In this document: positions 63,893-64,000 of the stretch, piece after piece
How positions within the stretch are numbered: position 1 is the stretch's first letter
Layout of the letters: each line of letters starts with the position of its first letter
The notes under the pieces: generated by a model
Told to the model about the DNA's origin: nothing
The model's database searches: none
What the model saw: only the letters and a program-made list of their open reading frames with translations
NCBI GenBank assembly: GCA_025454795.1
Contig: JALONT010000013.1
Span: 1 to 64,000 of the forward strand
Direction of reading: 5' to 3'
Origin: Bacteroidales bacterium
GTDB taxonomy: Bacteria > Bacteroidota > Bacteroidia > Bacteroidales > VadinHA17
Length of the DNA stretch: 64,000 nucleotides
Program-made: the position numbers and the translations under genes

Positions 63893-64000
63893 TTATAATA
63901 AATTCCCTGTTATTTTATTGAGATACTGGAGCCTGATTCTCATGTGCTTCTTGAGTTCATGTTCAGTTGCATTGCTGATATCGTATTTCACAGGTTCGAT
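63893..64000 (-). CDS. 3' end of an unidentified gene (partial, cut by window)
   Basis: An open minus-strand frame enters from the window edge and stops with TAA at 63895-63893. The 35 visible residues end in KKHMRIRLQYLNKITGNLL, a plausible helical C-terminus. Nothing identifies the product. It converges on the small lipoprotein gene. Confidence 0.45.
   Translation of the reverse strand: MEPVKYDISNATEHELKKHMRIRLQYLNKITGNLL

Overview
The window looks like a chromosomal segment of a Bacteroidota bacterium, probably of the Bacteroidales/Marinilabiliales type. The evidence is the AT-rich sequence, families largely restricted to that phylum (DUF4293, DUF4105, a PorE-like OmpA lipoprotein, a complete MoxR-DUF58-BatABCDE operon), many short lipoproteins, and repeated matches to the Bacteroidota promoter consensus (TTTG, about 19-21 bases, TAnnTTTG). 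Nearly every gene is intact. I see no insertion sequence, prophage or CRISPR array.

Layout. 0-7.7 kb, minus strand: a Wzz-like membrane protein, a nucleoside phosphorylase, and an RND efflux operon (adaptor, pump, TolC-like channel). 7.9-17 kb: DUF4293 protein, pyrBI, a YigZ-family protein, an unusual stand-alone GroES-like protein, a NamZ-family muramidase, a 5'-nucleotidase lipoprotein, queE and a PorE-like lipoprotein. 16.9-26.4 kb: the most interesting block. It holds a sensorless histidine kinase, an anti-sigma-like TPR membrane protein, an unannotated 43-residue double-glycine peptide gene, a large membrane-anchored TPR-CHAT protein, an ECF sigma factor, and a C39-peptidase ABC exporter with its HlyD adaptor. 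26.5-33.3 kb: housekeeping genes (DUF349 protein, pyrG, yidC) and a LacI-type regulator. 33.4-38.9 kb: a cobalamin riboswitch followed by a TonB receptor and a BtuFCD-like importer.

38.9-49.8 kb: a thioredoxin-like protein, glycosyltransferase, comB-like phosphatase, BrkB/YihY protein, BioG-like esterase, a structured non-coding RNA (6S-like candidate) with a textbook promoter, an AraC regulator with two tandem fused aconitase-family hydro-lyases, and a tRNA-Arg preceded by a broken tRNA copy carrying an 89-bp nested palindrome. 49.8-55 kb: exported proteins, an exported PIMT, a site-2 protease, a PHP-type lipoprotein and a DUF4105 protein. 55.1-63.9 kb: the aerotolerance (Bat) operon, a small lipoprotein, and the 3' end of a further gene.

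The proposed new system is the 16.9-26.4 kb block. A short GG-leader peptide would be cleaved and exported by the C39 transporter/HlyD pair. Its production would be controlled by the ECF sigma factor and the anti-sigma-like protein, and it would act with or be processed by the envelope-anchored CHAT protease. The parts are read directly from sequence; the functional link between them is inference.
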